33,792 bases of DNA from Deltaproteobacteria bacterium (GCA_019310535.1 JAFDED010000046.1:1-33792); one strand, 5' to 3'. Shown: positions 1 through 9,715, counted from the stretch's first letter. The notes: generated by a model not told the origin, from the sequence alone. Translations and numbers: made by a program.

Positions 1-20
1 GATTCAAGGTTAAACGGGCC

Positions 21-821
21 TTAAACAAACCCAAATACACGTTTCAGCAACAACCCAAATAAAATAGAAACCCCTAAGACGTAAAACAGCCAATTACCAC
101 CCATATCGCCCAGGGGCCGGATGGGGTGATACAGGACCCCGATCCGTGCCAGTGCCCCATCGGGAGGCAAAGAATTTTTCTTGAGATGGAGAAAATTGTC
201 CTTTTCACGCACCGGAGAGAGCCGGGCCAGATGGTACCCTGCCATCACTTCATGGGCAGCCACTTGGGAACCACTCCGGATCCTGAAGGGATGCCTCCCG
301 ACCTCGAGTGCTGTCAACCGCCAACCCCACGCTCCATCCTTTCGGAATTCTTCCAGCACCTCCAGTCCCCCGGAAGGGATCAGCTCCAGCTCTTTTGGTG
401 CATTACTTTCTGACGTATCCGACTCGGCCATCACCAGCACAGTCTCGCCGGGACGAAGACGAACCGGGTATGCCCGAAAAAAAGGCTCTGTCTGCGCCAG
501 TATGATCAGCGCAGGCACAATGCACGCAAAAGCAGGGATCAGACTGTGCCGCATAGAGCGCAATTCCAGAGCCATGAGGCGTCCGAGGAGCCGGAGTGTG
601 CGCCTGGAGTCCTCCCGGTAGAGACGAACCTCCATCCTAAGAGTGCGGATTTCCTCGCTGATGGCCAATCGCTTTCCACTGTGGCTGGCTAATCTGAAAA
701 TTAGCAACGTAAACGCGCCCAGGGCCAGAGATATGATGGTCAGGCCCACAAGAGGCGACAGGCTCAGCAGCGGTGCGTAGAGAACATCGAAAAGCTTATC
801 CAAAACGTCTAAGAGTGCCAA
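21..821 (-). CDS. Three-helix membrane protein, EMC3/YidC-superfamily-like
   Basis: 266 residues. A hydrophobic segment lies near residues 18-42, then a charged helical stretch (about 48-92, rich in Arg and Glu), a second membrane segment (about 94-110), a soluble region of roughly 130 residues, and a C-terminal membrane segment (about 243-262). The order helix, charged hairpin, helix, then an Arg-Pro-Gly-Glu turn (RLRPGE, about 121-126) recalls small bacterial relatives of the EMC3/TMCO1 (DUF106) branch of the Oxa1/YidC insertase superfamily; I recall such proteins beside phosphatase-superfamily genes, but could not search. It is the last gene of a minus-strand run (54 bases after the small protein upstream). 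An insertase or chaperone role for the neighbouring membrane enzyme is inference only. It is a real gene (long, well-organised topology); its function is uncertain. Confidence 0.7.
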   Translation of the reverse strand: MALLDVLDKLFDVLYAPLLSLSPLVGLTIISLALGAFTLLIFRLASHSGKRLAISEEIRTLRMEVRLYREDSRRTLRLLGRLMALELRSMRHSLIPAFACIVPALIILAQTEPFFRAYPVRLRPGETVLVMAESDTSESNAPKELELIPSGGLEVLEEFRKDGAWGWRLTALEVGRHPFRIRSGSQVAAHEVMAGYHLARLSPVREKDNFLHLKKNSLPPDGALARIGVLYHPIRPLGDMGGNWLFYVLGVSILFGLLLKRVFGFV

Positions 822-875
822 TTCAAATCTGTGATGCGCAACGCCCTATTAATCTATGGGCGGCATAGCTTGATG

Positions 876-1076
876 TCAAGAGATGTAACCCAGTCCTTGA
901 AGTCTTTTTTTAATTTCCTCTTCTTCTTGAATATCCCGTGGTTTTCGTCTGGCAAGGTCCCGTCGTACCAGATCAGTTACATAATCTTCCACAGTCTCAT
1001 ATCCTGTCGCGGGAAGAATTTCAAGAATATCAGTGTATATGAATTTTGGGAGCTTGATTTTTTTCGATCCCAACAT
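876..1076 (-). CDS. Small ribbon-helix-helix-like protein
   Basis: 66 residues. The N-terminal part has the layout of a ribbon-helix-helix (CopG/MetJ-type) fold: a short strand KIKLP, a helix, the turn GYETVEDYV and a second helix ending LVRRDLARR. The C-terminus is EEEEIKKRLQGLGYI, a tail also familiar from the ends of many sulfatase/phosphatase-superfamily proteins and their small neighbours. It lies 105 bases downstream of the phosphodiesterase gene and 54 bases upstream of the membrane-protein gene, all on one strand, so it probably belongs to one operon. DNA binding is possible but unproven; there is no toxin partner beside it. The low complexity of the tail and the small size limit confidence in function, not in the gene. 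Confidence 0.65.
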   Translation of the reverse strand: MLGSKKIKLPKFIYTDILEILPATGYETVEDYVTDLVRRDLARRKPRDIQEEEEIKKRLQGLGYIS

Positions 1077-1181
1077 GGCGGTTACCCCATTACCATAGTC
1101 TTTATCGAGTTATGTAAACAACAGCGGCGCAATGAGTTCTCGATCCTCCAGGCATGCAAATTGTGAGTTGACAAAGCCAAG

Positions 1182-3287
1182 TTACAACAGGGGGGTGCCA
1201 TCCATTGCTTCTGGAGCCGGGATGCCGAACTGCCGGAGGATGGTTGGGGCGATGTCGATGATGCGAGGTCGTGCAATTTTTAACGGCCGATTGCACAACA
1301 GTGCGCCGGGCACTAACTCAGGGTCCACGCAGTGGTCACCGCTCCAGGCCTTAGGATTATCCTCCACGGACAATTTCCCCATGCCCCCCAATGCTGTCTG
1401 CCAGGAGATACGGTAACCACGCTCACACCCTACGATAAGATCCGGGGCAGTCTCTACATAAGGACCGGCGTATACTTCCTCTCGGCGAAATATCCTTCGA
1501 ATGGGCCGCAGTCCGGTCGCCGGGTCCACCCAGGCCGTCAGTCCATTGATGATTCGATCACGAATGGATTCCACCTCCCATGGAGGGACTATACCGTGAG
1601 GCTCGCGCCCCGCGCGATTGATATAAATCCCGGCCAGCCCCAATGCAAAAGCGCTTGTCCCATCCCAGTCCACGTTGTGGAAAAAGGTGGATTTGTCATC
1701 TTCACTGGATAGGGACATGAGTTCCTCATGAACAAGCCACCGGTTCAGGTGGACCATCCGGCTAAAGGGCTGGAATCCATGATCCGATAGTACCATCAGG
1801 AGCGTATTGTCGTCCAATGCGCCGAGAATCTGGCCAAGCAAATGATCCAGCCGACGGTAAAGATCACCAAAAATTTCCCCGTAATCGGGCATATCGGCTT
1901 CGGCCCAGAACATATGCTGGATTCGGTCGGGTGTGTCAAATATGCATGTGAGAACACCGTGCCGGAAACGCTCCAGTTCATGAAAAAGCATCATGCGACG
2001 CTCTTCCAGGAGGTCATAGCATTGCTTTAAAAAAGCTTCGCCGTCAAGAACTCCCTCGTTGAGTGCCCACGTGTCTTCGCACATGCCGAGAGTACTGTAA
2101 CGCCCGATGACTCGGGCTAAATACTCAGAGTACATTGATGGGTGGGAAATAGGAAGTGCGGGCTTCTCAGGGTCGATGTTGACAGGCGACATGTAGAGTC
2201 TGAGGTCAGGCTTCAGGCTCTGGAGATAAAAACGACAGATTCCTGATATTCGAGACCCCGGACCCACGGGAAATTGCAAGTGAACCCAAGGGGTGAATTG
2301 ACCCGGCGCCACCCCGAATCGCTGTCCTTGGGTGTGGATCTCCACCTTGCCGTCCATCGGGCGGATTGTCATGGAAATGGAAGCGTCGCTGTTTCCTTTG
2401 CGGGCAAGAAGCTTGGGGCCCGCAATAGTCGTTTGGATCACGCCGTTATACGGCTTCACCGGGACGACCACACCACCTGACTCTGGGTTGCACTCCGGCG
2501 GTTTGGAGGCGTAAAGGGTGAACGTTCCCTGGGTGCCCCTGAGGTCGGGTACGCCCATGGCGGAAAGCATTCTCCCGTGGATACGGTCCGGAGGAAAGGT
2601 GCCCGGGACGCGCAAAACCACTGTGGGCACACCATACTCTCCGGTGATGGACCAAAATGGTTTTCCTTTGCGGAGCTGTTGAACCCGCGGTGCCGAGAGA
2701 GGTATATGATAGGACCCTAATGTAAGAAAACGGCCAGGGGGGGTCACCTCAGCAAGCGAGAGTCCTGGAAGATAAGTCCCGGGCTGCTTGCGAAGGAAAT
2801 CGAAGACATTGTGCCGTCCGGGATTGCAGCCAGTGGCGAAACATGCCCATGCCACGGGAGATTCGGGTGGTGTGGACGTCGCCAGACGATACAGTCCTCC
2901 CTTTCTTTGAATATTCTTGAAATGAGGAAGCTCCCCCCGGTTCATAAAATGTTCAACAATGGTTGGTTCTAATCCGTCCAGGCCAATCACCACGACCTTT
3001 TGTTGCCGGAGGGATCTCCTGCCGCCGGGGAGCTTTCTACGACGTCGACCCTGGATAAGTGCGCGCACGGGCCACCATAGAAAAGTTATCAATGCTAACG
3101 CGGCTGCAGACAACAACGCCAGGAAAGATCCCACAAAGGCGAAACCCGCCCCTGGACCGATATAGGCATGGGCTTCGCCACCGGCCTCGATCCCCATTAT
3201 CAGAAGGATACAAAACAACCACGAATGAAAGCTGAACGCTCTGCTCACTGTAATCCAGAATGTATGTTTTGATTGAAACCGCTCCAC
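1182..3287 (-). CDS. Type I phosphodiesterase/nucleotide pyrophosphatase family membrane protein (alkaline phosphatase superfamily)
   Basis: 701 residues. An N-terminal hydrophobic stretch (about 19-41), the motif AYIGPGAGFAF and a second membrane segment (about 48-73) anchor it, followed by a basic loop. The catalytic domain starts with VVVIGLDGLEP (metal Asp104), has the nucleophile region PPESPVAW (Ser143), ATGCNPGRHNVFDF (about 151-164), FDTPDRIQHMFW (Asp451/Asp454, His458), SDHGFQPF (Asp502, His503) and a late GDHC near 655. These are the metal-binding and nucleophile positions of the superfamily, which hydrolyses phosphodiesters or phosphate/sulfate esters or transfers phospho groups; the substrate is unknown. 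Two further minus-strand genes follow (small RHH-like protein and EMC3-like membrane protein). The usual annotation would be alkaline phosphatase family protein. Confidence 0.9.
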   Translation of the reverse strand: MERFQSKHTFWITVSRAFSFHSWLFCILLIMGIEAGGEAHAYIGPGAGFAFVGSFLALLSAAALALITFLWWPVRALIQGRRRRKLPGGRRSLRQQKVVVIGLDGLEPTIVEHFMNRGELPHFKNIQRKGGLYRLATSTPPESPVAWACFATGCNPGRHNVFDFLRKQPGTYLPGLSLAEVTPPGRFLTLGSYHIPLSAPRVQQLRKGKPFWSITGEYGVPTVVLRVPGTFPPDRIHGRMLSAMGVPDLRGTQGTFTLYASKPPECNPESGGVVVPVKPYNGVIQTTIAGPKLLARKGNSDASISMTIRPMDGKVEIHTQGQRFGVAPGQFTPWVHLQFPVGPGSRISGICRFYLQSLKPDLRLYMSPVNIDPEKPALPISHPSMYSEYLARVIGRYSTLGMCEDTWALNEGVLDGEAFLKQCYDLLEERRMMLFHELERFRHGVLTCIFDTPDRIQHMFWAEADMPDYGEIFGDLYRRLDHLLGQILGALDDNTLLMVLSDHGFQPFSRMVHLNRWLVHEELMSLSSEDDKSTFFHNVDWDGTSAFALGLAGIYINRAGREPHGIVPPWEVESIRDRIINGLTAWVDPATGLRPIRRIFRREEVYAGPYVETAPDLIVGCERGYRISWQTALGGMGKLSVEDNPKAWSGDHCVDPELVPGALLCNRPLKIARPRIIDIAPTILRQFGIPAPEAMDGTPLL

Positions 3288-3510
3288 GGGCCCCTGTCGT
3301 TTAATAAGAAAAGGTTATGGCACTTCTGCATCAATTAATGGTAAGACTATCTTCAAGATCATAAAATTTCAACAAAAAAAGCACAACACCTCGGCGGGTA
3401 TTCGCACGGGTTGTACCATGGATGCAAGCGGCATTTCAATCCTGCCGAAATAGATGCAAGGATGAATTAAGGTATTGATTGCGGCGGGCAAAATTGCTAA
3501 ATCATGTAAC

Positions 3511-4350
3511 ATGGGTAAACTATTACAAAGCATTTTTCACCGACGGGCGCTGTTGATTCTTTTTGGCGGGCTGATCCTTGCCTTGTCCGTATCGGTTAGC
3601 AACTGGGCGCAAATGTCATTGCCATCTCCCCAGGATCAATCTTCATTTCCTGCCAGAAAAGATTTTTTGTGGGATGGGTTCAACGTGGTAGTCCTTGACC
3701 CTGGGCACGGCGGAGGAGAGATCGGCGCGGTGGGTCCCGAGGGATTGCGAGAAAAAGATTTTACTCTAAAGCTTGCACGCAAAGTGGAGCGCATGCTGGT
3801 TGATCGGTTGGGTTTGGTGGTGTATTTGACACGAGAAAAAGATGTAGCCGTGCCTGTGCTCCAGCGGACCGCTTCGAGCAATAATCGAAACGCCGACCTG
3901 CTAATCAGCCTGCACAGCGGTGCGGGTTTCGGCCGGGAGACCTCCGGAGCCGTTATTTGTTACTACATTGAGGAGACCCCGATGCCTATAGCCGGGCTCA
4001 ACTCCAGAGCGTTTGACTCATTATCGTCCTGGCGATGGGATCTGGCGCATCAATTCCATCTGCGGGAGAGTGCTGAGTTTGCAAAAATCCTGGCAGGAAA
4101 AGTTGGCCCCATTTTCAAAGGGGAGGCACGCGGAGTGCCCCGAGGGATCATCCAGGTGTTACAGGGAGCGGCCATGCCGGCAATCCTCATGGAAGTTGGC
4201 ACCATAACGGCACCGTCGGATGAAGCAATCCTGCGTCAAGAGGAAACTCTCACGGCATTGGCCAGTTCCATTACCGAGGCTGTATTCATTTTCAAGCGGC
4301 AAATAGAGGAAGCTGTCCTTCAACCCGGTGCTGAAAAATTGAATCATTGA
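3511..4350 (+). CDS. N-acetylmuramoyl-L-alanine amidase (Amidase_3)
   Basis: Cleaves the amide bond between N-acetylmuramic acid and the stem peptide of peptidoglycan, in the periplasm. The reading frame is open from a TTG at 3475, but the ATG at 3511 gives a normal basic N-terminus plus a hydrophobic signal or anchor (about residues 13-32), so I prefer it; 279 residues. Zinc-site motifs, numbered from the TTG start: LDPGHGG (His78), LREKDF (Glu93), ISLHSG (His147) and LMEVGTI (Glu240, catalytic). The segment after the second His is HSGA rather than the usual HANA. There is no LysM or AMIN domain, so it is a single-domain enzyme. It heads a plus-strand block with rph (52 bases downstream) and rdgB. 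Confidence 0.9.
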   Translation: MGKLLQSIFHRRALLILFGGLILALSVSVSNWAQMSLPSPQDQSSFPARKDFLWDGFNVVVLDPGHGGGEIGAVGPEGLREKDFTLKLARKVERMLVDRLGLVVYLTREKDVAVPVLQRTASSNNRNADLLISLHSGAGFGRETSGAVICYYIEETPMPIAGLNSRAFDSLSSWRWDLAHQFHLRESAEFAKILAGKVGPIFKGEARGVPRGIIQVLQGAAMPAILMEVGTITAPSDEAILRQEETLTALASSITEAVFIFKRQIEEAVLQPGAEKLNH

Positions 4351-4402
4351 AACAGAACAGGAGAGGAGAAGCCTGTCGGCTGAAAGGAAAAAAGGAGAAG
4401 AC

Positions 4403-5140
4403 ATGCGTATGAATGGCCGGGCGGTCAACGCCATAAGACCCGTAGCAATTGAAAGAAATTACATTAAACATGCCGATGGCTCGGCACTGATCAAGATGGG
4501 TGATACTCATGTCATTTGCACCGCCACGCTGGAGGAGAAGGTACCGCCTTTTCTTAAAAACAGCGGCAAGGGCTGGGTTACTGCCGAATACGCCATGCTT
4601 CCCCGTTCCACACCGACCCGAACTACCCGCGAATCCTCCGTTGGGCGTATTAGTGGAAGGACATACGAGATTCAGCGTCTCGTGGGAAGATCACTGCGGG
4701 CTGTTACACGCCTTGATGCCATTGGCGAGCGTACCATCTGGCTGGATTGTGATGTGATCCAGGCTGATGGCGGAACACGGACCGCGGCCATTACCGGCGC
4801 GTTTACGGCCCTGTGCGATGCCTTACGAAAAATGCGTCGCGCTGGAATCGTTAACCGCCTCCCCTTGGTGGACACAGTAGCGGCCATTAGCGTGGGAATC
4901 GTCCGGGAGGAAACTCTTCTGGATCTGGATTATGAGGAAGATTCCACTGCAGAAGTGGATATGAACCTGGTGATGACGGGAGGAGGTAGATTTGTAGAGA
5001 TTCAGGGGACAGCCGAGATTTATCCTTTCAGTGAAGGCCAGCTCCAGCGGATGATCGATTTGGCCTCCATGGGCATACGGCAACTTACCCAAATTCAGAG
5101 GGAGACCTTGAAACTGGATGATGAAGAGTTGTGGCGTTAA
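4403..5140 (+). CDS. rph: Ribonuclease PH
   Basis: Phosphate-dependent 3'-5' exoribonuclease that trims the 3' end of tRNA precursors, a hexameric cytosolic enzyme. 245 residues, the usual family length. Diagnostic segments: the N-terminal [26 protein letters not shown] with Arg-rich continuation (about residues 62-90), [19 protein letters not shown] (about 118-136, phosphate/RNA site) and [16 protein letters not shown] (about 177-192, catalytic acidic patch). The ATG at 4403 is preceded by AGGAG at good spacing. It sits between the amidase and rdgB genes and overlaps rdgB by 23 bases; rph-rdgB adjacency is common in bacteria. The C-terminus looks complete. Confidence 0.97.
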   Translation: MRMNGRAVNAIRPVAIERNYIKHADGSALIKMGDTHVICTATLEEKVPPFLKNSGKGWVTAEYAMLPRSTPTRTTRESSVGRISGRTYEIQRLVGRSLRAVTRLDAIGERTIWLDCDVIQADGGTRTAAITGAFTALCDALRKMRRAGIVNRLPLVDTVAAISVGIVREETLLDLDYEEDSTAEVDMNLVMTGGGRFVEIQGTAEIYPFSEGQLQRMIDLASMGIRQLTQIQRETLKLDDEELWR

Positions 5141-5750
5141 ATTCCGAACCCTTGTGCTGGCTACTCACAATCCCCATAAAGCCGCGGAGATGGAAGAGCT
5201 TTTACGCTCTCCTGATCTCCTGATTTATAACCTGGGACGGTTTGACCATCTTCCTGAGATAAAGGAGAAAGGCCGATCGTTTTATGAAAATGCCCTGCAA
5301 AAAGCGCTGACCGTCTCCTATAAAACCGGGCTTGTGGCCGTGGCCGATGATTCCGGTCTGGAGGTGGATTATCTCGGCGGACGGCCTGGCGTTTACTCGG
5401 CCCGTTACGCCGGGGATAATGCTGACGACGAGGCCAACAATCTCCGTCTGATGGAAGAGATGGTCGGGGTTCCTCGACCACAGAGGAAAGCCGCATTTAT
5501 CTGCTGTATGGTCGCCGCGTCTCCTGCAGGGCGGGTAGTCAGCGCGAAGGGGGAGTGCCGTGGCTGGATCCTTGATAAGCCCCTCGGCAGGCATGGGTTT
5601 GGTTACGATCCGCTTTTTTACAGCCCTGAGCTGGCCTGCACCTTCGCCCAGGTGCCTCCACCAGTCAAAAACCTGATAAGCCACAGGGCACGGGCACTGC
5701 AAAAATTAAAGCGGCTCCTCTACAGCACCAACAAGCTCTGGAGTCCTTGA
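5118..5750 (+). CDS. rdgB: XTP/dITP diphosphohydrolase (RdgB/HAM1 family)
   Basis: House-cleaning enzyme that hydrolyses non-canonical purine nucleotides (XTP, dITP, ITP) to monophosphate and pyrophosphate, keeping them out of DNA and RNA. 210 residues. The N-terminal [14 protein letters not shown] is the substrate loop, [20 protein letters not shown] (about residues 75-94) carries the catalytic and Mg-binding Asp residues, GFGYDPLF (about 165-172) is the specificity loop and SHRARAL (about 193-199) the C-terminal signature. The start overlaps the end of rph, implying translational coupling; ATG 5118 or 5121 are both possible, and either leaves a few extra residues before the usual MKLVLATHN start. 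Confidence 0.96.
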   Translation: MMKSCGVKFRTLVLATHNPHKAAEMEELLRSPDLLIYNLGRFDHLPEIKEKGRSFYENALQKALTVSYKTGLVAVADDSGLEVDYLGGRPGVYSARYAGDNADDEANNLRLMEEMVGVPRPQRKAAFICCMVAASPAGRVVSAKGECRGWILDKPLGRHGFGYDPLFYSPELACTFAQVPPPVKNLISHRARALQKLKRLLYSTNKLWSP

Positions 5751-5842
5751 TGTAATGCGAATTAATGATGGATGTTCATGAATCTCGGACGTAACGCTGC
5801 CTGGCCAGTGGGCGAGCTATAGAGCCATGAGGTGAAAAATTC

Positions 5843-5871
5843 TTGCCTTTAAGGAAAAGCAATGATATTGT
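5843..5871 (+). promoter_or_regulatory. Predicted sigma70 promoter for tRNA-Pro
   Basis: TTGCCT (5843-5848), a 17-base spacer and TATTGT (5866-5871). Transcription would begin near 5878, a few bases before the tRNA 5' end at 5882. Read by eye. Confidence 0.55.
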
Positions 5872-5881
5872 TAGACAGAGT

Positions 5882-5959
5882 CGGGACGTAGCGCAGCCGG
5901 GCTAGCGCGCGTGCCTTGGGAGCACGAGGCCGGCGGTTCAAATCCGCCCGTCCCGACCA
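5882..5959 (+). tRNA. tRNA-Pro(TGG)
   Basis: A full cloverleaf can be drawn. The 7-bp acceptor stem CGGGACG pairs with CGTCCCG. The anticodon stem CGTGC/GCACG (5910-5914/5922-5926) encloses the 7-base loop CTTGGGA with anticodon TGG at 5917-5919. A T arm with GGTTCAAATCC precedes discriminator A and an encoded CCA (5957-5959). Total 78 bases including CCA. It decodes CCN proline codons, chiefly CCA/CCG. It follows rdgB by 131 bases and has its own likely promoter. Confidence 0.95.
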
Positions 5960-6227
5960 GTTACTTCGAAAATGCACCGGGACCAGTTAGCCGATTTTTC
6001 CCATCCTTTAATCAGAAGCCTGTTCTTTCAGTTTTATTTGGGCGTGAATCAACCCCGCCCGTATCTCCAAGGACATCCCACGGCAAGGCAGGGGCGGTGT
6101 GGACCCTTGATCATGGAATACTTGTTGACGGGCATTGATTAAGAGGTGGATACCGTAACGGATTAGTTGCCGTCGCCACTCGGATATGAGCCAGCCGATC
6201 AGAAACTCATCTCAAGGAGCATGTAAT

Positions 6228-7601
6228 ATGGCAGAGGTGATAACGGAGTTGACAGACAAATTTGCAAGATATATCGGAGATTTCACTTTTGGGAAAATGC
6301 CCCCGGAAGTTGTCAACCGCTCAAAACTGATATTGCTGGACACGCTGGGCGCAATCCTGGCGGCATCCTCCCCGCATTACTCAGGAAGCCGGCTGATCAT
6401 TGAACTGGCGCGTACGCTGGGAGGAAACCCCCAGTCGTCCATCATCGGAAGCGATTTTAAAACTTCCTGCGTCAATGCATCGCTGGTCAACGGCACTTTG
6501 GGATATTATTGCGACATCGAACCCCACCATGTGGCCTCCGTCCTGCATCCTGCGGCTGTCTGCGTCCCGGTGGCGCTGGCTTTCACCGAATGGAAGGAAG
6601 CGGACGGGAAAAGACTGCTGGCCTCCTTGACCCTGGGCATCGAGGTGTCGTGTCGGGTTAGCAGCGCTGTCAACCCCAGGGATATGTACACCAGAGGATT
6701 TCATCCCACATCGGTGGCCGGTGTTTTCGGGTCGGCGGCGGCGGCGGGGAACCTGCTCGATCTCACTCATTCAGAGTGGCTTAATGCCCTCGGGTTAGCC
6801 GGTAACCAGGCATCCGGGCTTCTGGCCTGGGCCAGCGATCATACGGAGAACTCCCGTCCTTTCAATCCGGGAATCGCAGCGAGAAACGGTACTACCGCAT
6901 CTGTTCTGGCAAAACTGGGTTTCGGCGGACCGCCCATGATCTTTGAAGGAAAATATGACTTCTTTTCCGCTTTTTCAAACGGGGGGCAAAAGCCGGATGA
7001 GCTTTTTCGGGAGCGGTGGGCGATCCAGGAACTCGCCATCAAGCGCTATTCCTCTTGCTCGTTTACTCACCCGGGCCTGGATGCGCTTCTGGATCTGATA
7101 AGAGAGCATGGCCTGAGTTCCCGGGACATTGCCAAGATCGACCTGCAATATCCCAAGGCCGGTGCGCATATGATCGATAACAACGAATTGAAATCCCACT
7201 GCGCCCAGTACGTTTTCGCTGTCGCGGCTGTAACAGGAGGGGTTGTCATTGATGACATCCTGAAAGACCGCCGGGATGAGCCGGAAATTGGCAGGCTTTC
7301 TGCTAACATGCGGATGATCGGGGACGAGGAACTGGATCGGACCTATCCCGATCAGTATGAATCCATCGTGACGCTGACTACCAACGATGGCCGGAAGTTG
7401 AGCAAGTACACCGGTTGGGCCAAGGGCACCCCACAGAACCCGATCACCGATGACGAAGTGAAAGAAAAGTTCTATCGCCTCTCCACAACACGCATTCCCC
7501 GCAGCAAGGCGGAACAGATCGTCTCCTGGATCGAAAAAACCGATGAGCACAAAGATTTGAAAACGTTGATGGGGCTTCTAAAAGTCGAGGGCCGATTTTA
7601 G
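6228..7601 (+). CDS. MmgE/PrpD family protein
   Basis: Member of the 2-methylcitrate dehydratase / cis-aconitate decarboxylase superfamily (cytosolic, cofactor-free). The ATG at 6228 is chosen because AAGGAG lies 8 bases upstream; an in-frame ATG at 6186 lacks this. About 457 residues, normal length. Family signatures: a helical N-terminus with KLILLDTLGAILAA, SLVNGTLGYYCDIEP near the active site (the usual family form is HALDFDD; here the acidic pair is altered to YCDIEP), LHPAAVCVPVALA, GFHPTSVAGVFGSAAAAG (substrate loop) and SCSFTHPGLDALLDL. Because several conserved positions differ from PrpD, the substrate is likely not 2-methylcitrate; no prp or methylcitrate genes are nearby. Exact reaction unknown. 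Confidence 0.9.
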   Translation: MAEVITELTDKFARYIGDFTFGKMPPEVVNRSKLILLDTLGAILAASSPHYSGSRLIIELARTLGGNPQSSIIGSDFKTSCVNASLVNGTLGYYCDIEPHHVASVLHPAAVCVPVALAFTEWKEADGKRLLASLTLGIEVSCRVSSAVNPRDMYTRGFHPTSVAGVFGSAAAAGNLLDLTHSEWLNALGLAGNQASGLLAWASDHTENSRPFNPGIAARNGTTASVLAKLGFGGPPMIFEGKYDFFSAFSNGGQKPDELFRERWAIQELAIKRYSSCSFTHPGLDALLDLIREHGLSSRDIAKIDLQYPKAGAHMIDNNELKSHCAQYVFAVAAVTGGVVIDDILKDRRDEPEIGRLSANMRMIGDEELDRTYPDQYESIVTLTTNDGRKLSKYTGWAKGTPQNPITDDEVKEKFYRLSTTRIPRSKAEQIVSWIEKTDEHKDLKTLMGLLKVEGRF

Positions 7602-7878
7602 ACGTTTGCTTTGCGTGTGAGTGAGGACCGGATTCGATTCGAGCGGGGATGAACCCCTTACTTTGCACCAAAAGGACATCCCGCCAGATTGGAAGGCACC
7701 TATGGTAGTAGCGGAGGCTCCTCTGGTGGAAAAAGAGAAAGCATACAGCAAGGGCGGTGTATATCCCCGCTCGCTGAGGGTTAGGACAGATGCTCTGACT
7801 TTATGGGTGCCCAAAGAATTGGTACAGTCGGTATCAACGCATTTCGCTCAAAGGGTTTCCCTGGAGTAGGTGAAAGAA

Positions 7879-9609
7879 ATGATAGCGAGTCGTGAACAGA
7901 CGCTTACGTCGTTGGCACAAATGATCCATGCTGCTCGAGAAGGGCCAGTGGATTTGCTTTTGCGCAATGCCCGTTGCTTTGATCTTTTCAATGGCGCCAT
8001 ACGAGAGGGAAACATTGCCATCCACGACGGGATGATTATCGGGTTTGGCCAATATTCGGCCCTACGGGAAATCGACCTTGCCGGTGCCTATCTTTGCCCG
8101 GGCCTGATCGATGGTCACATTCACATCGAGAGCACCATGGTATCCCCTGTGGAGTTCGGAAGGGCGGTTCTCCCGCGAGGCACAACCGCGGTGGTGGCTG
8201 ATCCCCACGAATTGGCAAACGTATGGGGTATCCAGGGAATCAAGTACATGCTGAGCGCCAATGCGTACACACCCCTGGATATCTTTGTCATACTCCCGTC
8301 CTGTGTTCCGGCAACCCAGATGGAAACGTCGGGGGCCACCCTATCCGCTGAAGAACTTATCCCTTTCAAGGATCACCCAATGGTACCCGGACTTGGGGAG
8401 GTGATGAACTACCCTGGCGTAATCCATGGTGAGCCCGGCATAATGGAGAAGTTGGCAGCTTTCTCGGATCAGGTAATAGATGGCCATTGCCCTGGCCTTT
8501 CCGGTCGAGAACTTTGCGCTTACGTAGCGGCCGGGATCCACTCTGATCACGAATGCGCAACACTGGAAGAGGCCAGGGAAAAGCTCTCCCTGGGCATGGC
8601 GGTGATGATCCGGGAGGGCTCAACAGCTAGAAACCTTGAAGCCCTCCTCCCGCTGGCTCAAAAGAGTCATTCCCATCATCTGATGTTCGTCACAGATGAC
8701 AAATATCCCGGCGATCTATGGGAGGATGGGCATCTGGATCACATCCTTCGAAGGGCCGTGGCTTTGGGTTTGGACCTCTTCACAGCTGTGAGGATGGCAA
8801 CGCTGAATCCCGCTAAATACTTTCGTTTGAGGGATCGGGGGGCATTGGCGCCCGGATACAGAGCCGACCTGGTTGCTTTTGATGACCTGGAGCATTTCCG
8901 TGTGCGCCTGGTCATCAAGGATGGAGTGGAGGTGGCTCGGGATGGCCGGTTGACCGACCTCGCCTCCGCTCCAGGACCAAGTGCTCCACCTTCGGACCTG
9001 ACAATACGCGGCCTTTCCTCTGAATCACTACGCGTAAAACGAGAAGGGGAGCATGTAAGGGTAATGGGGCTCGTACCCGGTCAGATAATAACCGAAAAGC
9101 TTTTGCTGCCAGCCTGGGGAAAGGGACCGGAATTGGCAGCCGACCCTGAGTCCGACCTGCTTAAAGTGGCTGTCGTGGAGCGTCACCGCGGAACCGGGAG
9201 GGTAGGCGTCGGTTTTATCCGTGGGATGGGCTTACAGCAGGGAGCATTGGCTTCAACTGTGGCCCATGACTCCCATAACCTGATTCTTGTTGGCACGCGC
9301 GACGAGGATATGCTGGAGGCAGCGGAAGAGGTTCGACGTATGGGCGGGGGACAAGCGATCGTGTCCGCGGGATCGACGATCGCAAGCTTTCCTCTCCCCA
9401 TCGCCGGACTTATGTCGGATCAAGGGGTATTACAAGCCCGCTCATCCTCGCAAAAAATAATCCACGCGGCCAAAGAACTGGGGTGCAAACCTCTTGATCC
9501 ATTTATGAGCCTTTCATTCCTGGCACTCCCGGTGATACCGCATCTGAAGCTTACAGACCTTGGATTGGTGGACGTAGACTCATTCCAGATAATATCCCTT
9601 TTCCATTAG
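7879..9609 (+). CDS. ade: Adenine deaminase
   Basis: Converts adenine to hypoxanthine and ammonia (purine salvage), a metal-dependent amidohydrolase of the cytosol. The ATG at 7879 is preceded by AGGTGAAAGAA, a plausible ribosome site; an in-frame GTG at 7870 is the alternative. About 576 residues, as expected. The metal-binding signature PGLIDGHIHIESTM gives the His-x-His pair (about residues 80-82), then VVADPHELANVWG, a central HSDHECATLEEA (His/Asp metal ligands), and the C-terminal adenine-deaminase-specific domain with AIVSAGSTIASFPLPIAG. It follows the MmgE/PrpD gene by 277 bases and is probably transcribed separately or from a read-through transcript. Confidence 0.95.
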   Translation: MIASREQTLTSLAQMIHAAREGPVDLLLRNARCFDLFNGAIREGNIAIHDGMIIGFGQYSALREIDLAGAYLCPGLIDGHIHIESTMVSPVEFGRAVLPRGTTAVVADPHELANVWGIQGIKYMLSANAYTPLDIFVILPSCVPATQMETSGATLSAEELIPFKDHPMVPGLGEVMNYPGVIHGEPGIMEKLAAFSDQVIDGHCPGLSGRELCAYVAAGIHSDHECATLEEAREKLSLGMAVMIREGSTARNLEALLPLAQKSHSHHLMFVTDDKYPGDLWEDGHLDHILRRAVALGLDLFTAVRMATLNPAKYFRLRDRGALAPGYRADLVAFDDLEHFRVRLVIKDGVEVARDGRLTDLASAPGPSAPPSDLTIRGLSSESLRVKREGEHVRVMGLVPGQIITEKLLLPAWGKGPELAADPESDLLKVAVVERHRGTGRVGVGFIRGMGLQQGALASTVAHDSHNLILVGTRDEDMLEAAEEVRRMGGGQAIVSAGSTIASFPLPIAGLMSDQGVLQARSSSQKIIHAAKELGCKPLDPFMSLSFLALPVIPHLKLTDLGLVDVDSFQIISLFH

Positions 9610-9715
9610 CCTATATTCGGACAACCGTTGAGATACCTTCAACGGCAGCAGGCTTCCCTTAAAGATGAAGTTGCATAACCGTGGCCAGTTCAAGGGACTT
9701 TTCCCATTTTACCAA

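Noticed and set aside
7621..7869. 82-codon plus-strand frame between the MmgE/PrpD and ade genes, and an overlapping minus-strand frame of similar length
   Set aside because: Neither has a convincing ribosome site, a recognisable motif or coding-like composition; the gap is only 277 bases and ade has its own start at 7879.
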